Source of the DNA: an uncultured Pelagibacteraceae bacterium
GTDB taxonomy: Bacteria; Pseudomonadota; Alphaproteobacteria; Pelagibacterales; Pelagibacteraceae
Assembly (NCBI GenBank): GCA_902524235.1
Contig: CABZCF010000002.1
Location: 1-64,000 of the forward strand
Length of the DNA stretch: 64,000 nt
Direction of reading: 5' to 3'
The notes below the pieces were generated by a model. The model worked only from the letters and a program-made list of their open reading frames with translations. It made no database searches and was not told the DNA's origin. Made by a program: the position numbers and the translations under genes. Every line of letters starts with the position of its first letter. The first letter of the stretch is position 1. Shown here piece by piece: positions 1-8,583 of this stretch.

Positions 1-353
1 TGACAATAAACAACGATTTAATTACTGCAAAAAAGGATGCAAATAAAATATTAAGCATGATGAATCTTAAAAATAGACAGAATCATTATCCATCAGAATT
101 ATCAGGTGGAGAAGCGCAAAGAGTAGCTATTTCTAGAGCCGTAATAAATTCCCCTGAAATCATACTAGCTGATGAGCCTTCTGGAAGTTTAGATCACAAA
201 AACTCGAAGGAAATATTTAAACTTCTCTTTAAATTAAAAAATAAAAATAGAGTATTAATTTATGCAACCCACAATTTATATTTCGCAAAAATGGCAGATT
301 ATAAATTGCAAATTCATGATGGTAAGATAAAAACTTACAATGCAAGAATCTGA
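1..353 (+). CDS. lolD: Lipoprotein-releasing ABC transporter ATPase LolD (5' truncated by window edge)
   Basis: The frame is open from the first bases, so only the C-terminal ~116 residues are visible. They contain the ABC signature LSGGEAQR, Walker B followed by the D-loop (IILADEPSGSLD) and the H-loop histidine (ATH). The SGSLD form is typical of the LolD/MacB group, whose ATPase drives release of lipoproteins from the inner membrane. The Walker A part and the expected partner lolC/E would lie upstream. The 3' end overlaps dnaE by 14 bases. Assignment within the MacB/LolD/FtsE group is fairly safe but not certain, because the N-terminus is missing. Confidence 0.8.
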   Translation, partial: TINNDLITAKKDANKILSMMNLKNRQNHYPSELSGGEAQRVAISRAVINSPEIILADEPSGSLDHKNSKEIFKLLFKLKNKNRVLIYATHNLYFAKMADYKLQIHDGKIKTYNARI

Positions 354-3300
354 AAATCCAAGAAAATTTACACATTTTAAGATACATACACAATATTCAA
401 TATGCGAAGGGGCTTTAAAAATAGATGATCTTATTACACATTGTAAAGAGAATAAAATATTAAGTTTAGGAATATCAGATACATCAAATTTGTGTGGCGC
501 TTTAGAATTTTCTGAAAAAATTGTTAAAGGTGGAACTCAACCAATAATAGGAACCCAAATAATTTTTAAATTTGAGGATCAAGAAGGTTTGCTGACTTTA
601 ATTGCAAAAAATGAGCAAGGTTATAGAAACATGATTGAATTATCATCAAAATCTTACCTTGAAAATGATAATTTATCTAAGCCTCATTGTAAATTAAATG
701 ATTTATTCGATAAAAATCAAGGTTTAATAATTATGTCTGGAGCAATAAACGGTTTAATTGGTAACTTATTTAATAAAGGAAAATTTGAATTAATAGAAGA
801 TATTTATAAAAAATTAAAAAATTATTATAGCGATAATTTTTATATAGAAATTCAGAGGCATTCAGATAAAGACGAGAAATCTTTTGAAAAATTTAATTTA
901 AACCTATCTTTAAAATATAATATACCCATCATTGCATCACATGAGGTTTTTTATATTGAAAAAAATATGCATGATGCACATGAAGCATTAATTTGTATTG
1001 GTAATAAATCTTATTTAAATGATAAGACTAGAAAGTCTTATACTAGTGAGCATTATTTGAAATCACATCTAGAAATGGAAAAAATATTTGAAGATTTGCC
1101 TGAAGCTTTGGAAAATAACTATAACTTACCATTTAGATGTAGTTTTAGACCAACACCTTCAGATCCAATTTTACCAAATATAAGTTCTGAAAAAGACGGA
1201 AGTGCTGATAAAAAATTAAAAAGATTATCAAACGAGGGTTTGTATAAAAAATTTAAAACTGTTTTCTGCAGAGATGATCAAAAACCTGAAGATCATGAGT
1301 TATATAGCTCGTACACAAAAAGACTAAATCATGAACTAGACATCATAATTGAAATGAAATACTCAAGTTATTTCTTAATTGTTTCTGACTATATAATGTG
1401 GGCCAAAAATAATGAAATTCCAGTTGGGCCAGGAAGAGGATCAGGTGCAGGATCTTTAGTGGCATGGTGTCTATTGATTACGGATGTTGACCCAATAAAG
1501 TATAATCTTATTTTTGAAAGATTTTTAAATCCTGCGAGAATTTCAATGCCTGATTTTGATATTGATTTTTGCGAGGAAAAAAGAGATTTAGTTTTTGAGT
1601 ATCTAAATAATAAATACAAAGACAGCGTAGCTCATATAATAACTTTTGGTAAGTTGAAGGCTAGGATGGTAATTAGAGATGTTGGTAGAGTAATTGGATT
1701 ATCATATGGTTTTGTTGATAGTATTGCTAAACTTATACCATTTGACCCATCCAGACCTAAAAATCTGATTGAATGCATAAATTCAGAACCAAGATTACAA
1801 AAATTAATTAAAGACGATGCTAGAGTTAAAAAATTAATTGACCTATCTCTTAAATTAGAAGGCCTATTTAGAAATGTTGCAACACATGCAGCTGGTGTTG
1901 TTATTGCTGATAAGAAACTTACTAATTCAGTTCCACTTTATAAAGATACATCATCAGAATTATTACTTCCATCTACACAGTTTGATATGTACTCTGCTGA
2001 AAATGCCGGTCTTATTAAATTCGACTTCTTAGGATTAAAAACTCTTACAGTTATAGATAAAGCTCAAAAACTAATTCAGCAAAAAAACAAAAAATTTTCA
2101 ATTGATAAAATAGATTATGATGACAGAGAAGTTTTTAATACCCTCTCAAAAGGAAATACAGTTGGTTTATTTCAATTAGAAAGTTCTGGTATGAAAGATG
2201 CTCTAGTTAACATGAAACCTACACATCTAGAAGACATTATAGCCTTGGTTGCTCTTTATAGACCTGGGCCGATGAGCAATATACCGATTTACAATGATTG
2301 TAAAAATGGTTTAAGAGAACCGGATTATATACATCCAATGTTAGAAGATATTTTAAAGCCTACATACGGAGTTATTATCTATCAAGAACAGGTTATGCAA
2401 ATTGCTCAAAAACTTTCTGGTTTTACCGCAGCTGAGGCTGATATTTTAAGAAAGGCAATCGGAAAAAAAAGGCGTGCAGAAGTTGAAAAACAAAAAATAG
2501 GCTTCATAGACGGAGCAATAAAAAATGGAATTAGAAAGGATATAGCTGCAGGCATATTTTTAAAAATCGAACCATTTGCCGAATATGGTTTTAATAAAAG
2601 TCATGCAGCAGCATATGCAATTATTGCTTATCAAACAGCTTTTTTGAAAACCTTTTATCCAAGTGAATTTTTTTCTGCATCAATGACAATGGATATATCT
2701 AATCAAAAAAAACTCAGCGAATTCTACGATGAAATTAAAAGACTTAACCTTAATGTAGTAAGACCAGATATTAATAGTTGTTATGCAGACTTTAAAGCTG
2801 ATGATAAAAATTTTTATTACGCATTAGGTTCAATCAAAAATGTTGGATATGATGCAATTTCGAATATTGTAAATGAAAGAAAAAAGAGTGGAAAATTCAA
2901 ATCTATCAGTGATTTTATTAATAGAGTAAACCATAAAGATATTAATAAATTACAATTAGAAGGATTAGTAAAAGCTGGTGCCTTTGATGAAATAAATGAT
3001 AATCGCGCCGCTCTTTACGATTCGATACCTAATCTAATTTTAAAGTCTAAAAGCATGGATGATAATAAATTAACTAATCAATTTGATTTATTTAATGATA
3101 AAGAATTGTCTAAAGATGATTTTTTTAACAAAATTGAAGATTGGAAATTTGAAGATAGATTATCAAAAGAATTTGAATCTATTGGTTTTTTTATTTCTGA
3201 TCACCCATTAAGTCAATATAAAGAATTATTTGATGAATTTAAAATTGAGAATTATGAAATTTTTTCTAAAAATGATAATTTAAAAGAGTCAAAAATAGCT

Positions 3301-3759
3301 GCTACAATTTTAAAAGTACAAGAAAGAAAAACTAATAAAGGTAATCCATATGCAGTGATAAAATTTTCTGATCTTTCTTGTGTTTTTGAATTGTTTATTT
3401 TTTCTGAGGTTTTAGAAAAAAATAGAGATATATTAATAGAGGGCAGTTCTGTTCTATTAACGGTTCTAAAAACTATAAGTGATGACGAAAAGAAAACTAA
3501 GAAATTTAATGTTTATAATATATCCTCATTAAAATCTTTATATGAAACTCCAATTAAAAATATTAAGTTTTATATTAATGATCTAAATCAATTAAATAAA
3601 TTGTCAGAACAAATTAATGAAATAGGAAATACAGAAATAACTATAAAATATAAAAATAATGATAAGTATATGGTTTTCGATTTAGATAATAAAAGAAAGG
3701 TAAACAGAAATGCTATAAATGTGTTAAAAAAACATAAAATTTCCTTAGAAATTAACTAA
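340..3759 (+). CDS. dnaE: DNA polymerase III subunit alpha
   Basis: This is the replicative polymerase catalytic subunit, 1139 residues and close to the usual ~1160. An N-terminal PHP domain (roughly residues 10-270, beginning FKIHTQYS) is followed by the C-family polymerase core. The catalytic aspartates are visible as PDFDIDF (D405, D407) and KFDFLG (D562). The GPGRGSGAGS nucleotide-binding motif, helix-hairpin-helix elements and a C-terminal OB fold (about residues 985-1060) follow. It overlaps the end of lolD, and the rpsB leader begins right after its stop. It is the DnaE1 type, without the exonuclease insert of PolC. Confidence 0.97.
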   Translation: MQESENPRKFTHFKIHTQYSICEGALKIDDLITHCKENKILSLGISDTSNLCGALEFSEKIVKGGTQPIIGTQIIFKFEDQEGLLTLIAKNEQGYRNMIELSSKSYLENDNLSKPHCKLNDLFDKNQGLIIMSGAINGLIGNLFNKGKFELIEDIYKKLKNYYSDNFYIEIQRHSDKDEKSFEKFNLNLSLKYNIPIIASHEVFYIEKNMHDAHEALICIGNKSYLNDKTRKSYTSEHYLKSHLEMEKIFEDLPEALENNYNLPFRCSFRPTPSDPILPNISSEKDGSADKKLKRLSNEGLYKKFKTVFCRDDQKPEDHELYSSYTKRLNHELDIIIEMKYSSYFLIVSDYIMWAKNNEIPVGPGRGSGAGSLVAWCLLITDVDPIKYNLIFERFLNPARISMPDFDIDFCEEKRDLVFEYLNNKYKDSVAHIITFGKLKARMVIRDVGRVIGLSYGFVDSIAKLIPFDPSRPKNLIECINSEPRLQKLIKDDARVKKLIDLSLKLEGLFRNVATHAAGVVIADKKLTNSVPLYKDTSSELLLPSTQFDMYSAENAGLIKFDFLGLKTLTVIDKAQKLIQQKNKKFSIDKIDYDDREVFNTLSKGNTVGLFQLESSGMKDALVNMKPTHLEDIIALVALYRPGPMSNIPIYNDCKNGLREPDYIHPMLEDILKPTYGVIIYQEQVMQIAQKLSGFTAAEADILRKAIGKKRRAEVEKQKIGFIDGAIKNGIRKDIAAGIFLKIEPFAEYGFNKSHAAAYAIIAYQTAFLKTFYPSEFFSASMTMDISNQKKLSEFYDEIKRLNLNVVRPDINSCYADFKADDKNFYYALGSIKNVGYDAISNIVNERKKSGKFKSISDFINRVNHKDINKLQLEGLVKAGAFDEINDNRAALYDSIPNLILKSKSMDDNKLTNQFDLFNDKELSKDDFFNKIEDWKFEDRLSKEFESIGFFISDHPLSQYKELFDEFKIENYEIFSKNDNLKESKIAATILKVQERKTNKGNPYAVIKFSDLSCVFELFIFSEVLEKNRDILIEGSSVLLTVLKTISDDEKKTKKFNVYNISSLKSLYETPIKNIKFYINDLNQLNKLSEQINEIGNTEITIKYKNNDKYMVFDLDNKRKVNRNAINVLKKHKISLEIN

Positions 3760-3767
3760 AAAAAAGC

Positions 3768-3796
3768 TTGTCATTGTCTTAAATTGTTAGTATTTA
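3768..3796 (+). promoter_or_regulatory. Putative sigma-70 promoter for rpsB-tsf
   Basis: TTGTCA at 3768-3773 and TATTTA at 3791-3796 are separated by 17 bases, which fits a housekeeping promoter. Transcription would begin near 3803, just before the structured rpsB leader. The -10 match is only moderate, and in such AT-rich DNA similar matches arise by chance. Confidence 0.4.
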
Positions 3797-3810
3797 CCTT
3801 TTTAAAAAAC

Positions 3811-3886
3811 GCACACAATTAATGGTTTTATACCCCCGGTCCTAACTATTAAGGAAGTAATTGTGGAGGCACAACCGGAAAAAAAT
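3811..3886 (+). ncRNA. Structured rpsB (ribosomal protein S2) mRNA leader with a likely pseudoknot
   Basis: In an otherwise AT-rich gap, CACAATTA (3814-3821) is exactly complementary to TAATTGTG (3858-3865). CCGGT inside that loop (3836-3840) is complementary to ACCGG (3874-3878) outside it, the layout of an H-type pseudoknot. A short TCCT/AGGA pairing (3840-3843 with 3852-3855) may add a hairpin. The fold ends just before the ATG at 3887, so it could hide the ribosome site. A cis-regulatory leader before the S2 gene was predicted in Pelagibacter by Meyer and co-workers (2009), and this is probably that class. The presumed function is feedback control by free S2. Confidence 0.7.
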
Positions 3887-4669
3887 ATGAAAATACCAGA
3901 ATTATCAATCCAACAACTTTTAGAGGCAGGAGTTCATTTAGGACACAAAACACTAAGATGGAATCCGAAGATGAAAAAATATATCTTTGGAAAAAAAGAT
4001 TCAATTCACATTATAGATTTAACACAAACACTTGAGTTAACACAGGTAGCTTTAGAAAAAGTTTATAAAACTATAAGTGAAAATGGAAAAATATTATTTA
4101 TATCTACAAAAAAACAAGCTTCAGATGCAATTGCAGAATTAGGTAAAAGCACTGGTCAATATTATGTAAATTATAGATGGTTAGGTGGTATGCTTACAAA
4201 CTGGGGCACTATTTCAAATTCAATAAAAAAATTACAAAAAATTAGTAAAGATTTATCCTCCGAAAATAGAGGTTTCACGAAAAAAGAATTATTAAAAATG
4301 AGCGCACAAAGGGACAAATTAGAGAGATCATTAGGTGGCATATCAGAAATGAAGAAAACACCTGATTTAGTATTTATAATAGATACTAATTATGAGTCAT
4401 TAGCTATAAAAGAATCTATTAAATTAGGCATTCCTATTATTGCAGTGCTAGATACAAATTCTGATCCAGACGGCATTGATTTCCCAATACCTGGCAATGA
4501 TGATGCAAGAAGATCGATTGATTTATATTGCAACCTAATTAAATCTACTATTATAGAAGCGAATAAGAACGTTAAACAATCATCAAGTGGAGAAGGCTCA
4601 AAAGATATTAATAGTCCTCAAATTGAAAATAATAAGATTAACGATAAGAACAATCAACCGTTAAACTAA
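3887..4669 (+). CDS. rpsB: 30S ribosomal protein S2
   Basis: The protein begins [20 protein letters not shown], the normal S2 N-terminus, and carries the S2 core ([32 protein letters not shown]). It ends in a low-complexity polar tail of about 35 residues. I chose ATG 3887 (260 residues). A GTG at 3863 in the same frame would add eight residues, but that GTG is buried in the leader helix and the extra residues are not S2-like. tsf follows one base after the stop, giving the classic rpsB-tsf pair. Confidence 0.95.
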   Translation: MKIPELSIQQLLEAGVHLGHKTLRWNPKMKKYIFGKKDSIHIIDLTQTLELTQVALEKVYKTISENGKILFISTKKQASDAIAELGKSTGQYYVNYRWLGGMLTNWGTISNSIKKLQKISKDLSSENRGFTKKELLKMSAQRDKLERSLGGISEMKKTPDLVFIIDTNYESLAIKESIKLGIPIIAVLDTNSDPDGIDFPIPGNDDARRSIDLYCNLIKSTIIEANKNVKQSSSGEGSKDINSPQIENNKINDKNNQPLN

Positions 4670-4670
4670 A

Positions 4671-5522
4671 ATGAGCGATATACAAAAAGTTAAAGAATTG
4701 AGAAAAGCAACCGGTGCAGGCTTTAAAGACTGTAATAATGCTTTGAAAGAGTCAGGCGGTGATTTAGAAAAATCTGTGGAAATTCTGAGAGTTAAAGGAA
4801 TTTCTAAAGCATCTAAAAAAATGACCAGACAAGCCAACGAAGGACTAATTTGTGTAAACGAAACTGAGAAACAACTCTCAATAATTGAAATTAATTGCGA
4901 AACAGACTTTGTAGCAAAAAATGATGATTTTCTAATGTTTGCTGAGGAGATAGGAAAAATTAATAATGAGGTTTCATCAGATCAAGATAAATTGAATAAT
5001 TCAAAAATGAAAAATGGCAAAACAGTAAATGACAATTTAGTTGAATTAATATCAAAAATTGGAGAAAAAATAACTATTGGAAGATCTAAAAGTTTTTTAA
5101 ACAAAAATAAAAAGAATTATTATTATTTACATTCTGTTGTAAAAAATAATATTGCTAAATTAGGAGTAATAGTCTCATTAGAAAATAATAATTATAACGA
5201 CGTTATAGATAATTTTGGTAAACAATTATCTATGCATATTGCAGCTGCAAACCCTTTAGCATTAACCGAAAATGATATTGATGAAGAAATTTTAGAAAAA
5301 GAAAAAAAATTGATTGATGAGGAGCTTAAAAACTCAGGCAAACCTGATAATATTGTCGAAAAAATAAGTTTAGGCAAATTACAAAAATATAAACAAGAAA
5401 ATAGTTTGATGTCACAAATATGGGTAATGGATACCAAAAAAAAAGTTTCAGATATACTTAATGAGTTAAATTTTCCGGCACTTAAAATTAAAGATTTTTT
5501 TAGAATAAAAATAGGTGACTAA
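4671..5522 (+). CDS. tsf: Translation elongation factor Ts
   Basis: This is the guanine nucleotide exchange factor for EF-Tu, 283 residues as usual. The N-terminal UBA-like region ([19 protein letters not shown]) is followed by the exchange motif TDFVAKN from residue 78 and the core dimerisation domain ([10 protein letters not shown]). It sits directly after rpsB, and its stop overlaps the frr start by one base. In most proteobacteria pyrH stands between tsf and frr; it is missing here. Confidence 0.96.
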   Translation: MSDIQKVKELRKATGAGFKDCNNALKESGGDLEKSVEILRVKGISKASKKMTRQANEGLICVNETEKQLSIIEINCETDFVAKNDDFLMFAEEIGKINNEVSSDQDKLNNSKMKNGKTVNDNLVELISKIGEKITIGRSKSFLNKNKKNYYYLHSVVKNNIAKLGVIVSLENNNYNDVIDNFGKQLSMHIAAANPLALTENDIDEEILEKEKKLIDEELKNSGKPDNIVEKISLGKLQKYKQENSLMSQIWVMDTKKKVSDILNELNFPALKIKDFFRIKIGD

Positions 5523-6073
5523 TGTTCAACAAAAAAGAATATCAAGATAAGATGAATAAAACTTTTGAAAAATTTTTAAAAGATTTAGGAACTTTAAGCA
5601 CAGGTAGAGCTAATTCAAATATGTTAGATTTAATTAGTGTAGATGTATATGGACAAAAAATGCCAATAAATCAACTTGCCAGTATAACAACACCTGAGCC
5701 TAGAGTTATTAATATCCAGGTTTGGGATAATAGTAATGTTACACTAATAGACTCTGCTATTCAAAAATCTAATTTAGGTTTAAACCCGCAAATAGATGGT
5801 CAGATGATTAGACTTCCAATTCCTAGCTTGAGCGAGGAGAGAAGAAACGAAATTAAAAAAATGACTAAAACGATGGGCGAACAATGCAAAATATCTATTA
5901 GAAATATTAGACGTGAAGCAAATGAAGAATTAAAGAAACTTCTTAAAGCTAAAGAAATTGCTGAAGACGAAGAAAAAAAAGAGGAAAAAAATATTCAAAA
6001 CATTACAGATGATAGTATCAAAAAAATTGACGAAAAAGTAAATCTTAAAGAAAAAGAAATCATGACGATATGA
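5522..6073 (+). CDS. frr: Ribosome recycling factor
   Basis: The 183-residue protein has the RRF layout: a long three-helix bundle with LGTLSTGRANSNMLD near the start and the conserved ISIRNIRREANEELKK segment in the second half. With EF-G it splits post-termination ribosomes. The start is TAATG-coupled to tsf, and the end overlaps uppS in an ATGA arrangement, so the genes are probably translated in concert. Confidence 0.96.
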   Translation: MFNKKEYQDKMNKTFEKFLKDLGTLSTGRANSNMLDLISVDVYGQKMPINQLASITTPEPRVINIQVWDNSNVTLIDSAIQKSNLGLNPQIDGQMIRLPIPSLSEERRNEIKKMTKTMGEQCKISIRNIRREANEELKKLLKAKEIAEDEEKKEEKNIQNITDDSIKKIDEKVNLKEKEIMTI

Positions 6074-6747
6074 ATCCAATTAAACATGTAGCCATCATAA
6101 TGGATGGAAATGGACGTTGGGGATTAAAAAAAAAAAAATCAAGAAATTATGGACATAGAGCCGGTTTAAAAACAGTTGAAAAAATAATAAAGATATCTTT
6201 AAAAAAAAAAATTCCATATTTGACATTATTTGCATTCTCTACTGAAAATTGGCGAAGACCTCAAAAAGAAATTAATTTTTTATTAAAACTGTTAGAAAAC
6301 TTTTTACAAACTAAATTAAATCAATTAATTGAACAAAAAATAAAATTAAAAGTTATTGGTGATAAAAATAAATTTCCTAATAGAATTAAAACAATCATTA
6401 ATTATTCTGAAAATAAAACTAAAAAAAATAGCAAATTACATCTAAATTTAGCTATAAATTACGGATCAAAAAGTGAGATTGTGGATTCAATAAAGAAAAT
6501 TATTAAAAAAAAACAAAATATTAGCGAAAAAAAAATTTCATCAAATTTATACACATCAGAATTACCTGATCCCGAGATATTGATTAGAACTGGTAATACA
6601 AAAAGATTAAGTAATTTTTTACTATGGCAGATTGCATATTCAGAGATTTTTTTTGAAAAGAAGCTTTGGCCAGATTTTAATGAAAACGATTTTCTCAAAA
6701 TCTTAAAAAAATTCAAACTTATAAAAAGAAATTTTGGAAGAATATGA
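6070..6747 (+). CDS. uppS: Isoprenyl transferase (undecaprenyl diphosphate synthase)
   Basis: This cis-prenyltransferase makes the C55 lipid carrier for peptidoglycan and LPS. The catalytic motif IIMDGNGRWG places the essential Asp at residue 12. FAFSTENWRRP and the C-terminal RTGNTKRLSNFLLWQ-AYSE signature are present. At 225 residues it is slightly short, a common state in reduced genomes. It overlaps frr and cdsA by four bases each. Confidence 0.95.
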   Translation: MNPIKHVAIIMDGNGRWGLKKKKSRNYGHRAGLKTVEKIIKISLKKKIPYLTLFAFSTENWRRPQKEINFLLKLLENFLQTKLNQLIEQKIKLKVIGDKNKFPNRIKTIINYSENKTKKNSKLHLNLAINYGSKSEIVDSIKKIIKKKQNISEKKISSNLYTSELPDPEILIRTGNTKRLSNFLLWQIAYSEIFFEKKLWPDFNENDFLKILKKFKLIKRNFGRI

Positions 6748-7403
6748 AATATAGTGAATTAAAAATGAGACTTATAAGTTCTTTTTTAATGCTACCGGCT
6801 ATTTTTTTTATAGTACTGCTTGGATCTTATTATTTTATTTTTTTTCTATATCTATGCTTTGCTATTTCTATTTATGAATGGATAAATATTTCTAAATCTA
6901 AAAAATATCTTGTACCAGGACTATTTCTTTTAATGCTATCATTTTATTCTGCATATAAAGTTAGATATACAAATTATAATGATTTTGATGGAGTTTCATT
7001 ATTTCTATTTATTTTATTTATTTGTATTTTAACAGACCTTGGTGGGTACTTTTTTGGTAAAACATTAAAAGGTCCAAAATTGACACAAATTAGTCCAAAA
7101 AAAACAATTTCAGGTTTTATCGGAGGTTTTTTATTACCATTATTTATTTTCTATTTATTATTTAAGAGTGAATTTTTAATATTCAATTATATAAATTTAA
7201 GTGTAAACTTTTCATCAATAATATTTTTTATAATAGCTATATCATTTATTTCACAAGTTGGTGATATTGTAGTGTCCTATTTTAAAAGGCTTTCTGGTAT
7301 TAAAAATTCAGGAAATATTATACCAGGACATGGAGGGATCTTAGATAGGATAGATGGTATGATTTTTGTATTTTTAATTTCCTATTTTTTGTATTTAAAA
7401 TAA
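6744..7403 (+). CDS. cdsA: Phosphatidate cytidylyltransferase
   Basis: This membrane enzyme forms CDP-diacylglycerol from phosphatidate and CTP. Several hydrophobic helices fill the 219 residues, and the CDP-diglyceride synthetase signature is near the C-terminus (SYFKRLSGIKNSG, then IPGHGGILDRIDG). The Asp normally following Lys in the KR...KD part of the signature reads Asn here. The protein is shorter than the E. coli enzyme (285), so some N-terminal helices are absent. It overlaps uppS, and dxr starts 7 bases after its stop. Confidence 0.92.
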   Translation: MKYSELKMRLISSFLMLPAIFFIVLLGSYYFIFFLYLCFAISIYEWINISKSKKYLVPGLFLLMLSFYSAYKVRYTNYNDFDGVSLFLFILFICILTDLGGYFFGKTLKGPKLTQISPKKTISGFIGGFLLPLFIFYLLFKSEFLIFNYINLSVNFSSIIFFIIAISFISQVGDIVVSYFKRLSGIKNSGNIIPGHGGILDRIDGMIFVFLISYFLYLK

Positions 7404-7410
7404 AATAATT

Positions 7411-8577
7411 ATGAAAAAAAAAATAGCAATTTTAGGTTCAACTGGATCTATAGGAAGAATTACTTTAAACATTATAAAACAAAATAAAAATTATTTTGAA
7501 ATAAAATTACTTTCAACTAACAAAAATATTAAAATGTTAATAAGACAGGCTAAACTTTTTAATGTTAAAAATTTAATTGTTACGTCTCAAAAACATTACG
7601 AGATATTAAAGAAAAAAAATCGCAACAAAAGTATGAAAATTTATAACAATTTTTTATCATTCAATAAAATATTTAATTCAAAAATTGATTATGTGATGTC
7701 TTCTATTACTGGTATTGCAGGTTTAGAGCCGACAATTAAAATTATAAAACATACAAAATCTATCGGTATAGCAAATAAAGAAACAATTATTTGTGGATGG
7801 AATTTAATTATTAAACAATTAAAAAAAAATAATACCACTTTTATCCCAATAGACTCTGAACACTTCTCAATATATTCATTAAATAATGGTTTTGCTACAT
7901 CACAAATAGAAAAAATCTTTATAACAGCATCAGGTGGACCATTTTTAAATTTGAATAAAAAAAAATTGAATATGGTTAACCCATCTAAAGCTGTTCAGCA
8001 TCCAAATTGGAAAATGGGGAAAAAAATTTCAGTAGATTCTGCTACTTTAATGAATAAAGTATTTGAAGTAATTGAAGCACAGAGAATTTTTAATTTAAAA
8101 AAAAAATTTTTTGAAATACTTATTCATCCAAAGTCATATTTACACTCAATAATAAAATATAAAAATGGAACATCCAAACTATTAATACATGATACTACAA
8201 TGAAAATTCCTATATTTAATTATATTTGTAGGGATCTTAAGCATAAATTGAATACTAATAAAATTAATTTTAAAGTTTTAAACAATCTAGAATTAAAAAA
8301 ACCAATCAACAAACAATTTCCACTTCTTAAAATGTTAAATAGAATTCCTGAAAATATATCTTTGTTTGAAACAATCTTAATTTCAGCAAATGACGAGTTA
8401 GTTGAAAATTTTCTTAATGGTAATATTAAATTTAATCAGATTCATAAAATATTATTTAAAATTGTTAACCTTAAAGAGTTTAAAAATTTTAAATATAAAA
8501 AACCCAAAAATTTGGAACAAATAATTAAATTAAATAAATATGTAAGATTGAAAACACTTAATCAATGTATAGTATAG
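7411..8577 (+). CDS. dxr: 1-deoxy-D-xylulose 5-phosphate reductoisomerase
   Basis: This is the committed step of the MEP isoprenoid pathway, NADPH-dependent. The N-terminal Rossmann motif GSTGSIGRITL, the ANKET motif, the metal-site DSEH and the catalytic-loop HPNWKMGKKISVDSATLMNK are all visible, and 388 residues is normal. It works with IspD/IspF encoded at 32485-33603 and supplies UppS upstream. In many alphaproteobacteria rseP follows dxr, but here bamA begins after 6 bases. Confidence 0.96.
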   Translation: MKKKIAILGSTGSIGRITLNIIKQNKNYFEIKLLSTNKNIKMLIRQAKLFNVKNLIVTSQKHYEILKKKNRNKSMKIYNNFLSFNKIFNSKIDYVMSSITGIAGLEPTIKIIKHTKSIGIANKETIICGWNLIIKQLKKNNTTFIPIDSEHFSIYSLNNGFATSQIEKIFITASGGPFLNLNKKKLNMVNPSKAVQHPNWKMGKKISVDSATLMNKVFEVIEAQRIFNLKKKFFEILIHPKSYLHSIIKYKNGTSKLLIHDTTMKIPIFNYICRDLKHKLNTNKINFKVLNNLELKKPINKQFPLLKMLNRIPENISLFETILISANDELVENFLNGNIKFNQIHKILFKIVNLKEFKNFKYKKPKNLEQIIKLNKYVRLKTLNQCIV

Positions 8578-8583
8578 ATCATA

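Noticed and set aside
1389-1619. Minus-strand open frame inside dnaE, and many similar short frames opposite real genes
   Set aside because: They overlap well-conserved genes fully, have no ribosome sites or recognisable domains, and arise easily in AT-rich DNA.
3863-3886. GTG at 3863 as the rpsB start
   Set aside because: It lies within the leader helix, adds eight residues unlike S2 proteins, and the ATG at 3887 gives the normal S2 N-terminus.
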